Source of the DNA: JAYEPK01 sp048569615
GTDB lineage: Archaea; Thermoplasmatota; Penumbrarchaeia; Penumbrarchaeales; Penumbrarchaeaceae
Assembly (NCBI GenBank): GCA_048569615.1
Contig: JBLIRK010000014.1
Location: 1 to 64,000 of the forward strand
Direction: 5' to 3'
Length of the DNA: 64,000 bases
Shown here: one piece after another, positions 26,475 through 35,326 of the stretch
How positions within the stretch are numbered: position 1 is the stretch's first letter
Layout of the letters: each line of letters starts with the position of its first letter
Notes under the pieces: generated by a model
Told to the model about the DNA's origin: nothing
Databases searched by the model: none
The model's input: only the letters and a program-made list of their open reading frames with translations
Translations under genes and position numbers: made by a program

Positions 26475-27197
26475 ATGGTATGTCTGGTCGAACCCAAGCT
26501 TACGGATGAAGGTGTGGGCGCCAAGGCGAAGAGGCTTATCCCCAACAATGGGAATCACCTTGATCCCTTTGTGATATTCGATGAATATTTCATCTCACCT
26601 GATGCCAGTTTTCCAATGCATCCCCATGGAGGTTTCGAGGGATTCCAGTTCCTTGTGGAGGGCGCAACCGATTACGCCGACGTGTTCGGCAACAAAGGTT
26701 TGATCAGGGGCGGGGAGATAAGGAGGTTCCTGGCCGGAGAAGGATTTGCCCATTCCGAGCATCCCAGATACGATGGGACGGTCAGGGGCTACCTGGTGTG
26801 GATGAAGCTCCCCTCCGAAATGTCCAACGTTCGATCCGTTTTCCAGGAGTGGCATGGTGAAGATGTCGAGGTGGAAGAGAACGAGGACATGAGGATTACG
26901 AAGATCTTCGGGGAGGGAGCTCCTGTTCCAACTGTGACGCCTGCGGTGTTCAAGCACGTTGTGTTCAAGAGGGAATCCTCAGTGGAATTCGAGCTTGCTT
27001 CCGGATGGAGCGGTTTTCTCTACGTATCCAAGGGAGAGCTGGAATGCTGCTCCCTTGTTGTCAGGGAGGGAAAGGGGGCCATTCTGGAGCCCGGAAACCT
27101 GTGCGAGGCGAAGGGAACACCGGGTACAGAGATGGTTCTTCTTAGGGGGAGGAGGATAAAAGAAGAGATAGTCCAGGATGGACATTTCGTCAAATAG
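26475..27197 (+). CDS. Pirin family protein (cupin)
   Basis: 240 residues, bicupin. The metal-binding residues of pirin are present: MHPHGGFEGFQFLVEG near 45 (two His) and AGEGFAHSEHP near 95 (His and Glu). Pirins are iron-binding proteins; some act as quercetin dioxygenases and others as transcription cofactors. GGAGG at 26463-26467 is 7 bases before ATG 26475, which I prefer to the adjacent GTG at 26472. Confidence 0.9.
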   Translation: MVCLVEPKLTDEGVGAKAKRLIPNNGNHLDPFVIFDEYFISPDASFPMHPHGGFEGFQFLVEGATDYADVFGNKGLIRGGEIRRFLAGEGFAHSEHPRYDGTVRGYLVWMKLPSEMSNVRSVFQEWHGEDVEVEENEDMRITKIFGEGAPVPTVTPAVFKHVVFKRESSVEFELASGWSGFLYVSKGELECCSLVVREGKGAILEPGNLCEAKGTPGTEMVLLRGRRIKEEIVQDGHFVK

Positions 27198-27281
27198 GTC
27201 CGTGGATCGAAACGAGCTGATCGATGGTCGATCTCCCGCGAGCCGTAATAAACCTTGACAATACAAGGATGTGTTAATGGA

Positions 27282-29342
27282 ATGGATAAGAAAAAAACAC
27301 CCTTCAGGAACCGGCTTTCAGCCGAAACCAGCCCTTATCTCCTTCAGCATGCTGACAATCCGGTGGATTGGCATCCATGGGGAGAGGAAGCTTTTAAAAA
27401 AGCCGAGGAGGAGGACAAGCCCATATTCCTTTCCATCGGTTATTCGACATGCCACTGGTGCCATGTGATGGCCCGCGAATCCTTCGAGGACGAGGGAACG
27501 GCGAAACTCCTGAACAGGACCTTCATTCCCGTAAAGGTTGACCGGGAGGAAAGGCCGGATATCGATGCTGTCTATATGAGGGCAGCTGTGCTTGCCACAG
27601 GCAGGGGAGGCTGGCCGCTGACGATATTGATGACACCGGAGAAGGTCCCGTTCTTTGCTGGGACCTACATTCCAAGGACTTCCAGATACGGTATGATGGG
27701 TCTGGCGGATATCATCGAGACCGTTCATGCAATGTGGAGCAGCGACAGGAAAAGCCTCCTTGATCCCTCCTGGGATCTGATGGATGCGATTCAGTCGCGG
27801 GATGAAGACCGGTATGCAAGCGGTCCCAATCCTGCCCAGATCGAGAAGGCGGCAAGATCCCTTAAAAGATCATTTGACAGGCAAAACGGCGGTTTCGGCG
27901 GCTCTCCCAAGTTTCCTTCTCCCCATCAGCTTATCTTTCTGCTCAGGTACGGTCAAACCAGAAATGATGAGGAAGCCGTTGAAATGGCATTGGTATCCCT
28001 GAAGAAGATGAGAAGGGGCGGTATATACGACCACGTCGGCGGAGGTTTCCACCGGTACTCCACGGATGAGCGTTGGTTGGTGCCCCATTTCGAGAAGATG
28101 CTCTACGATCAGGCCATGCACATCATGGCCTGCATGGAGGCATATCAGGTCACCAAGGATCCCGCCTTCAGGGAAACCTTGGAGGGAACAGCTGACTATG
28201 TAATGGAAGTTATGAGGGACAGGGGTGGTGCGTTCCATTCCGCGGAGGACGCCGACTCGGAGGGAGAAGAGGGGGTCTTCCACACCTGGACATACGACGA
28301 GATCGTTGGTCTGCTCGGAAAGGAAGCCGGTGAGCCATTCTCCCGTGCGTTCGGGATCACAAAGGAAGGGAACTACAGGGATGAGGCGACAGGAAATAGA
28401 AATGGCAGGAACATCCTTCACATCGAATATCTCCCCTCAGGTCCGGACCACAGAAAGCTTCTGTCCATTCTGAAGGATGAAAGGAGCCGTAGGAAAAGAC
28501 CGCACAAGGATGACAAGGTGCTTGCAGATTGGAACGGATTGATGATCTCGGCTCTCGCAAAAGCTTATATTTTGGTTGGAAGGAAAAAGTATCTTGACGC
28601 TGCCAGGGACGCGGCCGATTTCATATTATCGAACATGATGGATGATCAAATCGGTCTCCACCACTGCTACAGGGACGGAAGGTCCTCCGTGCCGGGAACG
28701 CTCGACGATCATGCTTTCCTGGGGAACGGATTTCTGGACCTCTACGAAGCCACATTCCAAACGAAGTATCTGAAGGGAGCTCTCAAACTGGCAGATGTGA
28801 TAAGGTCGAGATTCGCTGATAGGGAACGCGGAGGATTCTATCTTACATCGGATGGGAGTGAACAGCTCTTGTTCAGACCGAAGGAAGCCTACGACGGTGC
28901 ATATCCTTCCGGGAACTCGGCGGCTTTCCATCTCCTGCTCAGGGCAGCCAGGATGACGGGGGGATCCGAACTGGAAGATCTTGCCGTTGACCTGTACAAA
29001 TCTTTCTCGGGGGACATTGAGAGAGCGCCCTCGGGATATACATGGATGCTGGCAGGATCCCTTCATCTGCTTGGGCCCTCGAAGGAGATCGTGATCGCGG
29101 GAGAGCCCGCAGACCGAAAAACAATGAGGATGGTCGAGGTCCTCAGGGATGCATATGCCCCTCATAAGGTCGTTCTGCTCAAGGGAACCGGTGGAGAGGC
29201 GCGCAAACTGGAAGCACTTGCTCCATTTACCGCTGATTCCGTCATGATACATGGAAAACCAACCGCCTACGTGTGCGAGGGGTGGAGCTGCAAGGTCCCA
29301 ACCAACGATCCGGAAATGCTCAGGGATCAGTTGAATGATTAA
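27282..29342 (+). CDS. YyaL/SSP411-type protein: thioredoxin domain plus (alpha/alpha)6 barrel
   Basis: About 686 residues. The N-terminal DUF255 thioredoxin-like domain opens with the diagnostic RLSAETSPYLLQHADNPVDW and has C57 and C60 in STCHWCHVM. The rest is a six-hairpin helical barrel like glycosidases or epimerases (HFEKMLYDQAMH near 275, ADWNGLMISALA near 415, DDHAFLGNGFLDLYE near 475). The family is widespread from archaea to man (SPATA20), with an uncertain function. ATG 27282 gives the family N-terminus; the frame can be extended 9 codons to a TTG. Confidence 0.92.
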   Translation: MDKKKTPFRNRLSAETSPYLLQHADNPVDWHPWGEEAFKKAEEEDKPIFLSIGYSTCHWCHVMARESFEDEGTAKLLNRTFIPVKVDREERPDIDAVYMRAAVLATGRGGWPLTILMTPEKVPFFAGTYIPRTSRYGMMGLADIIETVHAMWSSDRKSLLDPSWDLMDAIQSRDEDRYASGPNPAQIEKAARSLKRSFDRQNGGFGGSPKFPSPHQLIFLLRYGQTRNDEEAVEMALVSLKKMRRGGIYDHVGGGFHRYSTDERWLVPHFEKMLYDQAMHIMACMEAYQVTKDPAFRETLEGTADYVMEVMRDRGGAFHSAEDADSEGEEGVFHTWTYDEIVGLLGKEAGEPFSRAFGITKEGNYRDEATGNRNGRNILHIEYLPSGPDHRKLLSILKDERSRRKRPHKDDKVLADWNGLMISALAKAYILVGRKKYLDAARDAADFILSNMMDDQIGLHHCYRDGRSSVPGTLDDHAFLGNGFLDLYEATFQTKYLKGALKLADVIRSRFADRERGGFYLTSDGSEQLLFRPKEAYDGAYPSGNSAAFHLLLRAARMTGGSELEDLAVDLYKSFSGDIERAPSGYTWMLAGSLHLLGPSKEIVIAGEPADRKTMRMVEVLRDAYAPHKVVLLKGTGGEARKLEALAPFTADSVMIHGKPTAYVCEGWSCKVPTNDPEMLRDQLND

Positions 29343-29443
29343 TTTTCAATTTTTATTATCTTTCAATAATATAATATAGAATAAAACGATATCATGACTA
29401 TTCGCCGGTGTTATTGTTCTCGGTGTAAGAAGGGGGAGTTCGA

Positions 29444-30235
29444 ATGTTGAAGAGGAGGACCGGAGCGGTACTGACAATGTTGAGAATAATTCTATTTCTT
29501 TTAATTGTAGCCAGTGTATTGTCGGTTCCCATTTTGCTCATAACCCAGTCGGCAAACCAGAAGGAATACAATCCATTCGATCCGGAAGACCAGGAAGAGA
29601 TGGAGAACATTGCAATTGTCCTCTGTTTCGGACTGTGTATCATCGGTTTGATGGGTCTTGGTGTTTTTGGATTGATGATAGCCTCAGGTATTGTAATGAT
29701 CCTTTCCCGCGTTGAATACGAGAAACAGAGAACGACAGCTCTGATTTCGGGTATATTCCTCCTAGTTTCAGCCGCGCTGCCTGTCTTCGTATTTTTTCCC
29801 TTCATCAATCTGGTTTTTGTTCTCATCTTCTACTTAACATTCTTCGGTTCATTCATAATCTATATACACAGTCTGACCAGCAGGTCCGGAAGGATAATAT
29901 CATACGTAGCCGGGGGATTGATCGGTTTTACATTGATTATAGTGGATACGAACCTATTCCTTTCGACATTCGTATATTCGGGAGACCTCCCGGTGTGGTT
30001 GGTTGGGATATCGGTGACCGGACTTCTGTTGCAGGTCGTATCATACATCCTCCTTCTTGTCTCCGTATCGAAAACGAGGGAAGAACTTGAAGGATCGGGT
30101 AGTTCCATCAAGGGATTCGAAAACTATTATGACAACAGTGATAGGAGAGAAGGGATCCCGGGAAAGACCCAACCTGCTTCCGAGGATTGGCTCTCCTATG
30201 CCACGGCGGATGATGCATCCAACGGCGATCGTTGA
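29444..30235 (+). CDS. Polytopic membrane protein, unknown
   Basis: 263 residues, not recognised. Six hydrophobic stretches (roughly 8-30, 57-85, 98-120, 125-145, 152-172, 182-207) are followed by a 55-residue hydrophilic, Ser/Glu-rich cytosolic tail. ATG or GTG choice is uncertain; GGGGGAG lies 5-8 bases upstream of ATG 29444. It has no conserved catalytic motif visible and may be a lineage-specific protein. Confidence 0.7.
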   Translation: MLKRRTGAVLTMLRIILFLLIVASVLSVPILLITQSANQKEYNPFDPEDQEEMENIAIVLCFGLCIIGLMGLGVFGLMIASGIVMILSRVEYEKQRTTALISGIFLLVSAALPVFVFFPFINLVFVLIFYLTFFGSFIIYIHSLTSRSGRIISYVAGGLIGFTLIIVDTNLFLSTFVYSGDLPVWLVGISVTGLLLQVVSYILLLVSVSKTREELEGSGSSIKGFENYYDNSDRREGIPGKTQPASEDWLSYATADDASNGDR

Positions 30236-30307
30236 AGGTCCTCGGCGCCTCGGAATGGTAAGTTTCAGGCAAATGGTTCAATGAGGGCGCAGCGTGATAT
30301 TTGGAAG

Positions 30308-30319
30308 ATATTTATAAGA
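30308..30319 (+). promoter_or_regulatory. TATA box of aIF5B
   Basis: GATATTTATAAG is about 40-46 bases before ATG 30355. It falls inside the longer frame that begins at 30301, which argues that the longer start is not used. Confidence 0.55.
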
Positions 30320-30354
30320 GGGAACGTATCCCCGGCATCTTCGGTGGTGTTAAG

Positions 30355-32112
30355 ATGAGGACCAGACAGCCCATCGTATCCGTTCTCGGCCATGTCGACC
30401 ACGGCAAGACGACGTTCCTTGACAGGATAAGGGGCACGGGGGTGGTCGAGAGGGAAGCGGGTAGGATCACCCAGCATATCGGCGCCACAGAGGTGCCGGC
30501 TGATACGATCCTGGGAGTGTGCGGCCCGTTGATGGCGAACAGGTCCATTTCGCTCCCCGGCCTTCTATTCATTGATACCCCGGGGCATGAATCCTTCACG
30601 ACCCTCAGGTCCCGGGGGGGTTCCCTGGCGGATCTGGCGATCCTGATAGTCGATATAATGGAGGGAATAAAACCACAGACCCTGGAATCCATCAACATCC
30701 TGAAACAGTACAAAACACCGTTCATCATAGGCTTGAACAAGCTTGACAGGATCAACGGATGGGAAGTAGTGGAGGACCAGCCCTTCGTCGTCAACATAGG
30801 GCTCCAGAGCGACCTCCTGAAAGAGGAATTGGACAGGAGGATCTACTCACTTATGGGCGATCTTTCATCCCATGGTTTCAATGCTGATCTCTATTCGAGG
30901 GTCAACGATTTCACCAAGAGCATAGCGATGGTTCCGATGTCGGCAGTGAACGGACTTGGGATCCCCGATGCCCTGATGCTTCTAATCGGGCTCGCACAGA
31001 GGTTTCTGGGGGACCAGCTGAAGACGGAGGACGGACCCGGAGAGGGAACCATTCTCGAGGTGAAGGAGGAAAAAGGGCTTGGAACGACCCTCGATTCGAT
31101 CATTTTCTCCGGAATGATATCCAAGGATGATACCATAGTCGTGGGAACGAAGGGGGAGCCCGTATCACTTCGGGTTAAATCCCTTCTCAAGCCCAAACCT
31201 CTGGATGAGATCAGAGACCCGAAGGAGAAGTTCGATCTTATCCCGGAAGCCCACGCCGCTTCGGGCGTCAAGATACTGGCAAAGAACGCCGAGGAAGTCA
31301 TGGCCGGGGCGCCATTGAGAGTTGTATCGGGTAATGTGACGATGGAACAGGCCATGGCCGAGGTCAGGGAGCTCACCCAGGTCTCGATAGAGACCGAAGA
31401 GGATGGAATCTTCATAAAGGCGGATGCGATAGGCTCCCTGGAAGCCATGTACCATCTTCTCGGACATAATGAGGCCAAGATATACAAGGCGGAAGTGGGG
31501 GATATCAGCGAAAGGGACATCAAAGACGTGGCTTCCTTCGACGATCCACTGAGGAGGATCATACTCGCCTTTAATGTCAAACTCCTGCCTGGGGTGGAGG
31601 AGCTTGCAAATGAGAGCGATGTCAAACTCATTCTGAACAACGTGATCTACAAGATCATCGAGGACCATGAGGAGTGGTACCGGCGCACCAAACAGGAATT
31701 GGACGACGAGAGAAGGTCCGAGTATGCCCACCCCGCAAAGTTCCTCGTGATGAGGGATCACACCTTCAGGGTCTCGAAGCCCGCTGTTGTCGGGGTTCGT
31801 ATCCTTGCAGGCAGGATCAGGTCCGAACAGGGCGTGATGAGGGAGGATGGAAAGAATATTGGAAAAATTGTATCCATGCAGTCCGAGAAGAAGACGCTCA
31901 AGGAAGCTAAGATGGGGGACGAGGTCGCAATGGCCATACAGGGTCCCATGGTAGGCAGGCATTTTAACGAGGAGGACATACTTTATATTGACCTTCCCGA
32001 GGGTAAGGTGCCGGAACTCTCAAGGTCCGAACTATCCGTAGAGGAAAAAGAGGTGCTTGACCACATAATAACGGTGAAAAGAAGGGAGAAACCTACTTGG
32101 GGCATGGGTTGA
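30355..32112 (+). CDS. infB: Translation initiation factor aIF5B (IF2 homologue)
   Basis: 585 residues. GTPase that promotes ribosomal subunit joining. G1 is GHVDHGKTTF at 12-21, followed by G3 DTPGHESF near 75 and G4 NKLDRI near 130. Domain II (LGTTLDSIIFSGMISKDD) and the archaeal/eukaryotic domains III-IV follow. No intein is present at the P-loop, a site where some archaeal aIF5B genes carry one. The start at 30355 (GGTGGTG 5 bases upstream) gives the standard MRTRQPIVSVLGHVDHG N-terminus; the longer frame overlaps the promoter. Confidence 0.97.
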   Translation: MRTRQPIVSVLGHVDHGKTTFLDRIRGTGVVEREAGRITQHIGATEVPADTILGVCGPLMANRSISLPGLLFIDTPGHESFTTLRSRGGSLADLAILIVDIMEGIKPQTLESINILKQYKTPFIIGLNKLDRINGWEVVEDQPFVVNIGLQSDLLKEELDRRIYSLMGDLSSHGFNADLYSRVNDFTKSIAMVPMSAVNGLGIPDALMLLIGLAQRFLGDQLKTEDGPGEGTILEVKEEKGLGTTLDSIIFSGMISKDDTIVVGTKGEPVSLRVKSLLKPKPLDEIRDPKEKFDLIPEAHAASGVKILAKNAEEVMAGAPLRVVSGNVTMEQAMAEVRELTQVSIETEEDGIFIKADAIGSLEAMYHLLGHNEAKIYKAEVGDISERDIKDVASFDDPLRRIILAFNVKLLPGVEELANESDVKLILNNVIYKIIEDHEEWYRRTKQELDDERRSEYAHPAKFLVMRDHTFRVSKPAVVGVRILAGRIRSEQGVMREDGKNIGKIVSMQSEKKTLKEAKMGDEVAMAIQGPMVGRHFNEEDILYIDLPEGKVPELSRSELSVEEKEVLDHIITVKRREKPTWGMG

Positions 32113-32180
32113 GGCTCAGAAGGAAAATATTATCTTTTTTCATTGACTTGACCTTCACCAAGTATTAAAGGGGTACGATT

Positions 32181-32660
32181 ATGCCTGACTGCGAGAGATG
32201 CGGAAGGAACACTAGGCTCCAGCTGGTCGAAATAGCCGGGGCCAGGATGTATGTATGTTCCGACTGTTCAAGATTCGGTAAACCTGTCATCGAGAAAAAG
32301 GAGGCGGAACCGGCTCCCCACAGGACCGCAGCCAGACCGAAGACCGCAAGGCCATCCAAACCGGATGCGATGTCCAAAAGGGAAAGGGAGCTGGCAGATG
32401 ACTATCCGAGGAGGATCCAGCGCGCAAGGGAGAGCAAGGGGTGGTCGAGGGAAGAGCTCGGTAGGAAACTGAACGAGAAGGTCTCCATTATCAGCAAGCT
32501 CGAGAACGGGGAGATGCATCCATCCGACCAGCTGATAAGAAAGCTGGAGAAGGTTCTTGAGATAAGACTGATGGAGGAAGTGGAGGACATCCACCTGCAG
32601 TCCTCCGGAGGCTCGATGGGGATGACCCTTGGTGATTTCATAGTCTATAAGAACAAATGA
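32181..32660 (+). CDS. Archaeal multiprotein bridging factor aMBF1 (zinc ribbon plus HTH)
   Basis: 159 residues. An N-terminal zinc ribbon (C4, C7, C26, C29) and a flexible Pro/Ala/Lys linker are followed by an XRE-type HTH near 75-135 (RIQRARESKGWSREELGRKL, ISKLENGEMHPSDQLIRKLE). Archaeal MBF1 binds the small ribosomal subunit and influences translation, in line with its place 68 bases after infB. GGGG precedes the ATG. Confidence 0.92.
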   Translation: MPDCERCGRNTRLQLVEIAGARMYVCSDCSRFGKPVIEKKEAEPAPHRTAARPKTARPSKPDAMSKRERELADDYPRRIQRARESKGWSREELGRKLNEKVSIISKLENGEMHPSDQLIRKLEKVLEIRLMEEVEDIHLQSSGGSMGMTLGDFIVYKNK

Positions 32661-32675
32661 GAATGGTGCCGTTCT

Positions 32676-33500
32676 ATGGCAAGAAACGCAAAAAAGCATC
32701 GAAGGGACCTAATATCCGTGGTCGTGACCGTCAAGAACGAAGCAAGGAACATAAGGGACCTGCTCGACTCCCTTGCCACCCAGGAGCCTCCGATCGAGGT
32801 TTTGATCATAGATGCGGCGTCGACCGATGGAACCCAGAGGATCGTTAGGAGCTATAAAGAGAGGTATCCGTTCATTTTCCTCCATCAATACGCGGCCCAG
32901 AGAGGTGAGAGCAGGAACAAGGGCATAGAGCTGGCAAATGGGAGCATCGTTGCCTTCACCGACGGAGACTGCATCGTCAACGCATTCTGGGCAGAAGAGA
33001 TAAGAAAGAGCCTCCGGGCCTCGGACATCGTAGGGGGAAAGACGATCGCAATGGGCTACGAACCCTTCAAAATGCTGGGCAGGGTCGAGGTTTACCACAA
33101 GGGGAACGATATTACCTACCCTTCCTGCAACCTGGCCTACAGGAAGGATGTGCTGGATGAGATAGGGGGATTCGATCCCAGGTTCGTCACCGCGGAGGAC
33201 GTGGACCTCAACTATAGAGCGGTGGAGAAGGGCTTCTCAATAGTCGAGAACGACAGGATGGTCGTATACCACAAGGAAAGGTCCACTGTTCTTGCCTTCT
33301 TCAAACAGGCATTCTGGAACGGTTTCGGAAGGAAGCAGCTCACGATGAAGCACGGGTCCCTCTGGGGTTCCTATAACCCGACCGAGATGCTGGAGAAACC
33401 CATAGGTTTCTGGTGGATGGCAAGGACCTCTGCTGCTTTCCTGGGATATTTCTCTTACTTTATGGCCCACAGAAGATACAAGGTGAGAAGGGCTGTCTGA
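32676..33500 (+). CDS. Family 2 glycosyltransferase
   Basis: 274 residues. GT-A fold: SVVVTVKNEARNIRDLLDSL at the N-terminus, the metal-binding DGD in VAFTDGDCIVNAFW near 92, and the EDVDLNYRAV motif near 175, with a hydrophobic C-terminal stretch (GFWWMARTSAAFLGYFSYF) that may dock to the membrane. Likely a role in S-layer or lipid glycosylation. Starts 15 bases after mbf1. Confidence 0.88.
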   Translation: MARNAKKHRRDLISVVVTVKNEARNIRDLLDSLATQEPPIEVLIIDAASTDGTQRIVRSYKERYPFIFLHQYAAQRGESRNKGIELANGSIVAFTDGDCIVNAFWAEEIRKSLRASDIVGGKTIAMGYEPFKMLGRVEVYHKGNDITYPSCNLAYRKDVLDEIGGFDPRFVTAEDVDLNYRAVEKGFSIVENDRMVVYHKERSTVLAFFKQAFWNGFGRKQLTMKHGSLWGSYNPTEMLEKPIGFWWMARTSAAFLGYFSYFMAHRRYKVRRAV

Positions 33501-33515
33501 ATCCTTACCCCTTCA

Positions 33516-34109
33516 TCATTGATATTTCTGATATTTTATGATGGTCTTGAGGTCCTCCTTGAACTGTGGTATCAATTTCCTGTTGTAGATCAAACCCGCA
33601 GGGTGATAGGTCGGGATGAGATACTTGCAGCCAGTAGAGTGGAGTCGGAAGACCTTGCCCCTCACCTCGCCAACCTGTTTCTTGGGAAGGTAGAAGGTTG
33701 AGGAGAAGAGATCGTAGGCGACATTACCCATGGTAACGGCAACGATGGGGGAAATGGAATCCAGCTGCGTCATGACATAAGGTGCGCACACCCTTATCTC
33801 CTCATCGTTGGGATTTCTGTTGTCGGGAGGTCTGCATTTGATAATGGAAGTTATGAACACATCCTCCCTCTTGATCCCCTCTGCTGCCAGAAGTTCTGTG
33901 AAAAGCTGTCCGGATTGACCGACAAAGGGTCTTCCGGTCTCGTCCTCCTTTGCTCCCGGTGCCTCACCTATGAACATGATTTCCGCATGCTGGGGGCCTT
34001 CGCCCGGAACCGCATTTATCCTGCTTCCCGCAAGATCGCATCTGGTGCAGGTTACAACTCTCTTTGCTATCTCTTCCAGCAAAGGGTCCAGTCGATCATC
34101 GAATCTCAA
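33516..34109 (-). CDS. Type 4 (Fe-S) uracil-DNA glycosylase
   Basis: 197 residues. Removes uracil from DNA, the main answer to cytosine deamination in archaea. It has the [4Fe-4S] cysteine pairs (C21/C24 and the pair in IIKCRPPDNRNPNDEEIRVC), the uracil-binding motif GEAPGAKEDETGRPFVG near 50, and the second active-site motif with HPAG in IPTYHPAGLIYN. The length is typical. It lies 83 bases downstream of the unknown two-gene unit on the same strand. Confidence 0.95.
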   Translation of the reverse strand: MRFDDRLDPLLEEIAKRVVTCTRCDLAGSRINAVPGEGPQHAEIMFIGEAPGAKEDETGRPFVGQSGQLFTELLAAEGIKREDVFITSIIKCRPPDNRNPNDEEIRVCAPYVMTQLDSISPIVAVTMGNVAYDLFSSTFYLPKKQVGEVRGKVFRLHSTGCKYLIPTYHPAGLIYNRKLIPQFKEDLKTIIKYQKYQ

Positions 34110-34192
34110 TGGGACTTGGCCTCCTGCAGCAGTATTGCAGTCCGATTATTTGTCCCTTCTGGATTGGAGCGAAGGGGATCATCACCTGACAT

Positions 34193-35326
34193 CTATTCCA
34201 CACCCAAGGTCCTCAGTGCATCCTCCGCCGCTTTTCTGTCCTTCTTGATATTGGAAAATTCATGCAGCCTCTTGAGCGTTTCCCCCACCGTCCTGTCCCC
34301 GGTCAATCCCATCAATTGTATTACGAAGGTCCTGTTCTTGGAAGGCACTTCGAAGACGAGGGTCTGGAGCTTCCTTGATGACCGGGGGTCCATAAGGGGA
34401 GAAAGGGCCATCATAAGCTTCTTTCCGCTCCCCTGGGAGCATGTCATGAACCTGTCCATCTCGCGCGAGATGAACTCCTCGTATACCGATCTGGAAAGAT
34501 GCCCTTCCATCAAGAACCTTCCGAATCTCAATCTGAAATCTCCGGGGAGCTCCAAACCGCCGTCGGGTTTGGTGCTGACCTCCTTCAATGCGTTCTCCAG
34601 GTATATGCTGCCGATTCCTCTGGATGCAAACTCAAGGATATTTCCACTCTCCAGCATCTTCGACAGGTCCTTATCGGAGGATTCCATCAAGGCGGCTATC
34701 ATGGAGCGGAGGTCCTTGACCTCGATCCCCGAGGGGGTTCTCCACCATATATCCCTTGGAACCTTCCTCTCGAACAGCTTGGAGTACTCGTGGTCTTCCT
34801 TCCCCTCGGATCCCTGGTCGGCAAGTTTGACGAGGGCCGCGGCCGGAGATATGTCCATTACCTCCTGGTGTGTCGGCCTTTGAATTATCAGTGAGGCAGG
34901 AAGGTCATATAAGCCGATCGATACCCAATGGACAGCTGCGGGAGAGAGCATTCTGGAAAGGGTAACATCTGTGGTCCCGATCCCTTGTGGATTCCCCTCG
35001 ACTATCCCGTCGACCAGGTCCCTGATGAATTTCAGTCCCCTGATCCTCGAGGCGATGAGATGTTGCTCCTTCCTTCTTAGAAGACCCTTTTTGATCTCCT
35101 TTGTCTCGACATTCAATAGATGGCTCCTGAGTCCCTCGTCGATCCGGATGCCCTTGATCTCCTCCAGTCTGTTCAGATCAACACCCTCGTCCGTCCAGAT
35201 CGAATGTCTTATCCTTTCCCGCGGATCGATCCCTTCCAGCGGTTTTTTACCCTTCTTGTATTGGATGAACGAGAGCATCTCGATTAGGACATTGTCAACA
35301 TCCCCCGCCCGCTCCTTTGAACTCAC
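34193..35326 (-). CDS. Unknown helical protein, partner of the upstream 781-residue protein
   Basis: 377 residues, not recognised. It is largely alpha-helical and charged with no signal peptide, transmembrane helix or catalytic motif that I can name. Segments that stand out are DVTLSRMLSPAAVHWVSIGL near 120-140, DIWWRTPSGIEVKDL near 195, and FVIQLMGLTGDRTVGETLKRL near 340. Its start overlaps the stop of the upstream gene by 4 bases (35323-35326), so the two are translationally coupled and probably bind each other. Confidence 0.8.
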   Translation of the reverse strand: MSSKERAGDVDNVLIEMLSFIQYKKGKKPLEGIDPRERIRHSIWTDEGVDLNRLEEIKGIRIDEGLRSHLLNVETKEIKKGLLRRKEQHLIASRIRGLKFIRDLVDGIVEGNPQGIGTTDVTLSRMLSPAAVHWVSIGLYDLPASLIIQRPTHQEVMDISPAAALVKLADQGSEGKEDHEYSKLFERKVPRDIWWRTPSGIEVKDLRSMIAALMESSDKDLSKMLESGNILEFASRGIGSIYLENALKEVSTKPDGGLELPGDFRLRFGRFLMEGHLSRSVYEEFISREMDRFMTCSQGSGKKLMMALSPLMDPRSSRKLQTLVFEVPSKNRTFVIQLMGLTGDRTVGETLKRLHEFSNIKKDRKAAEDALRTLGVE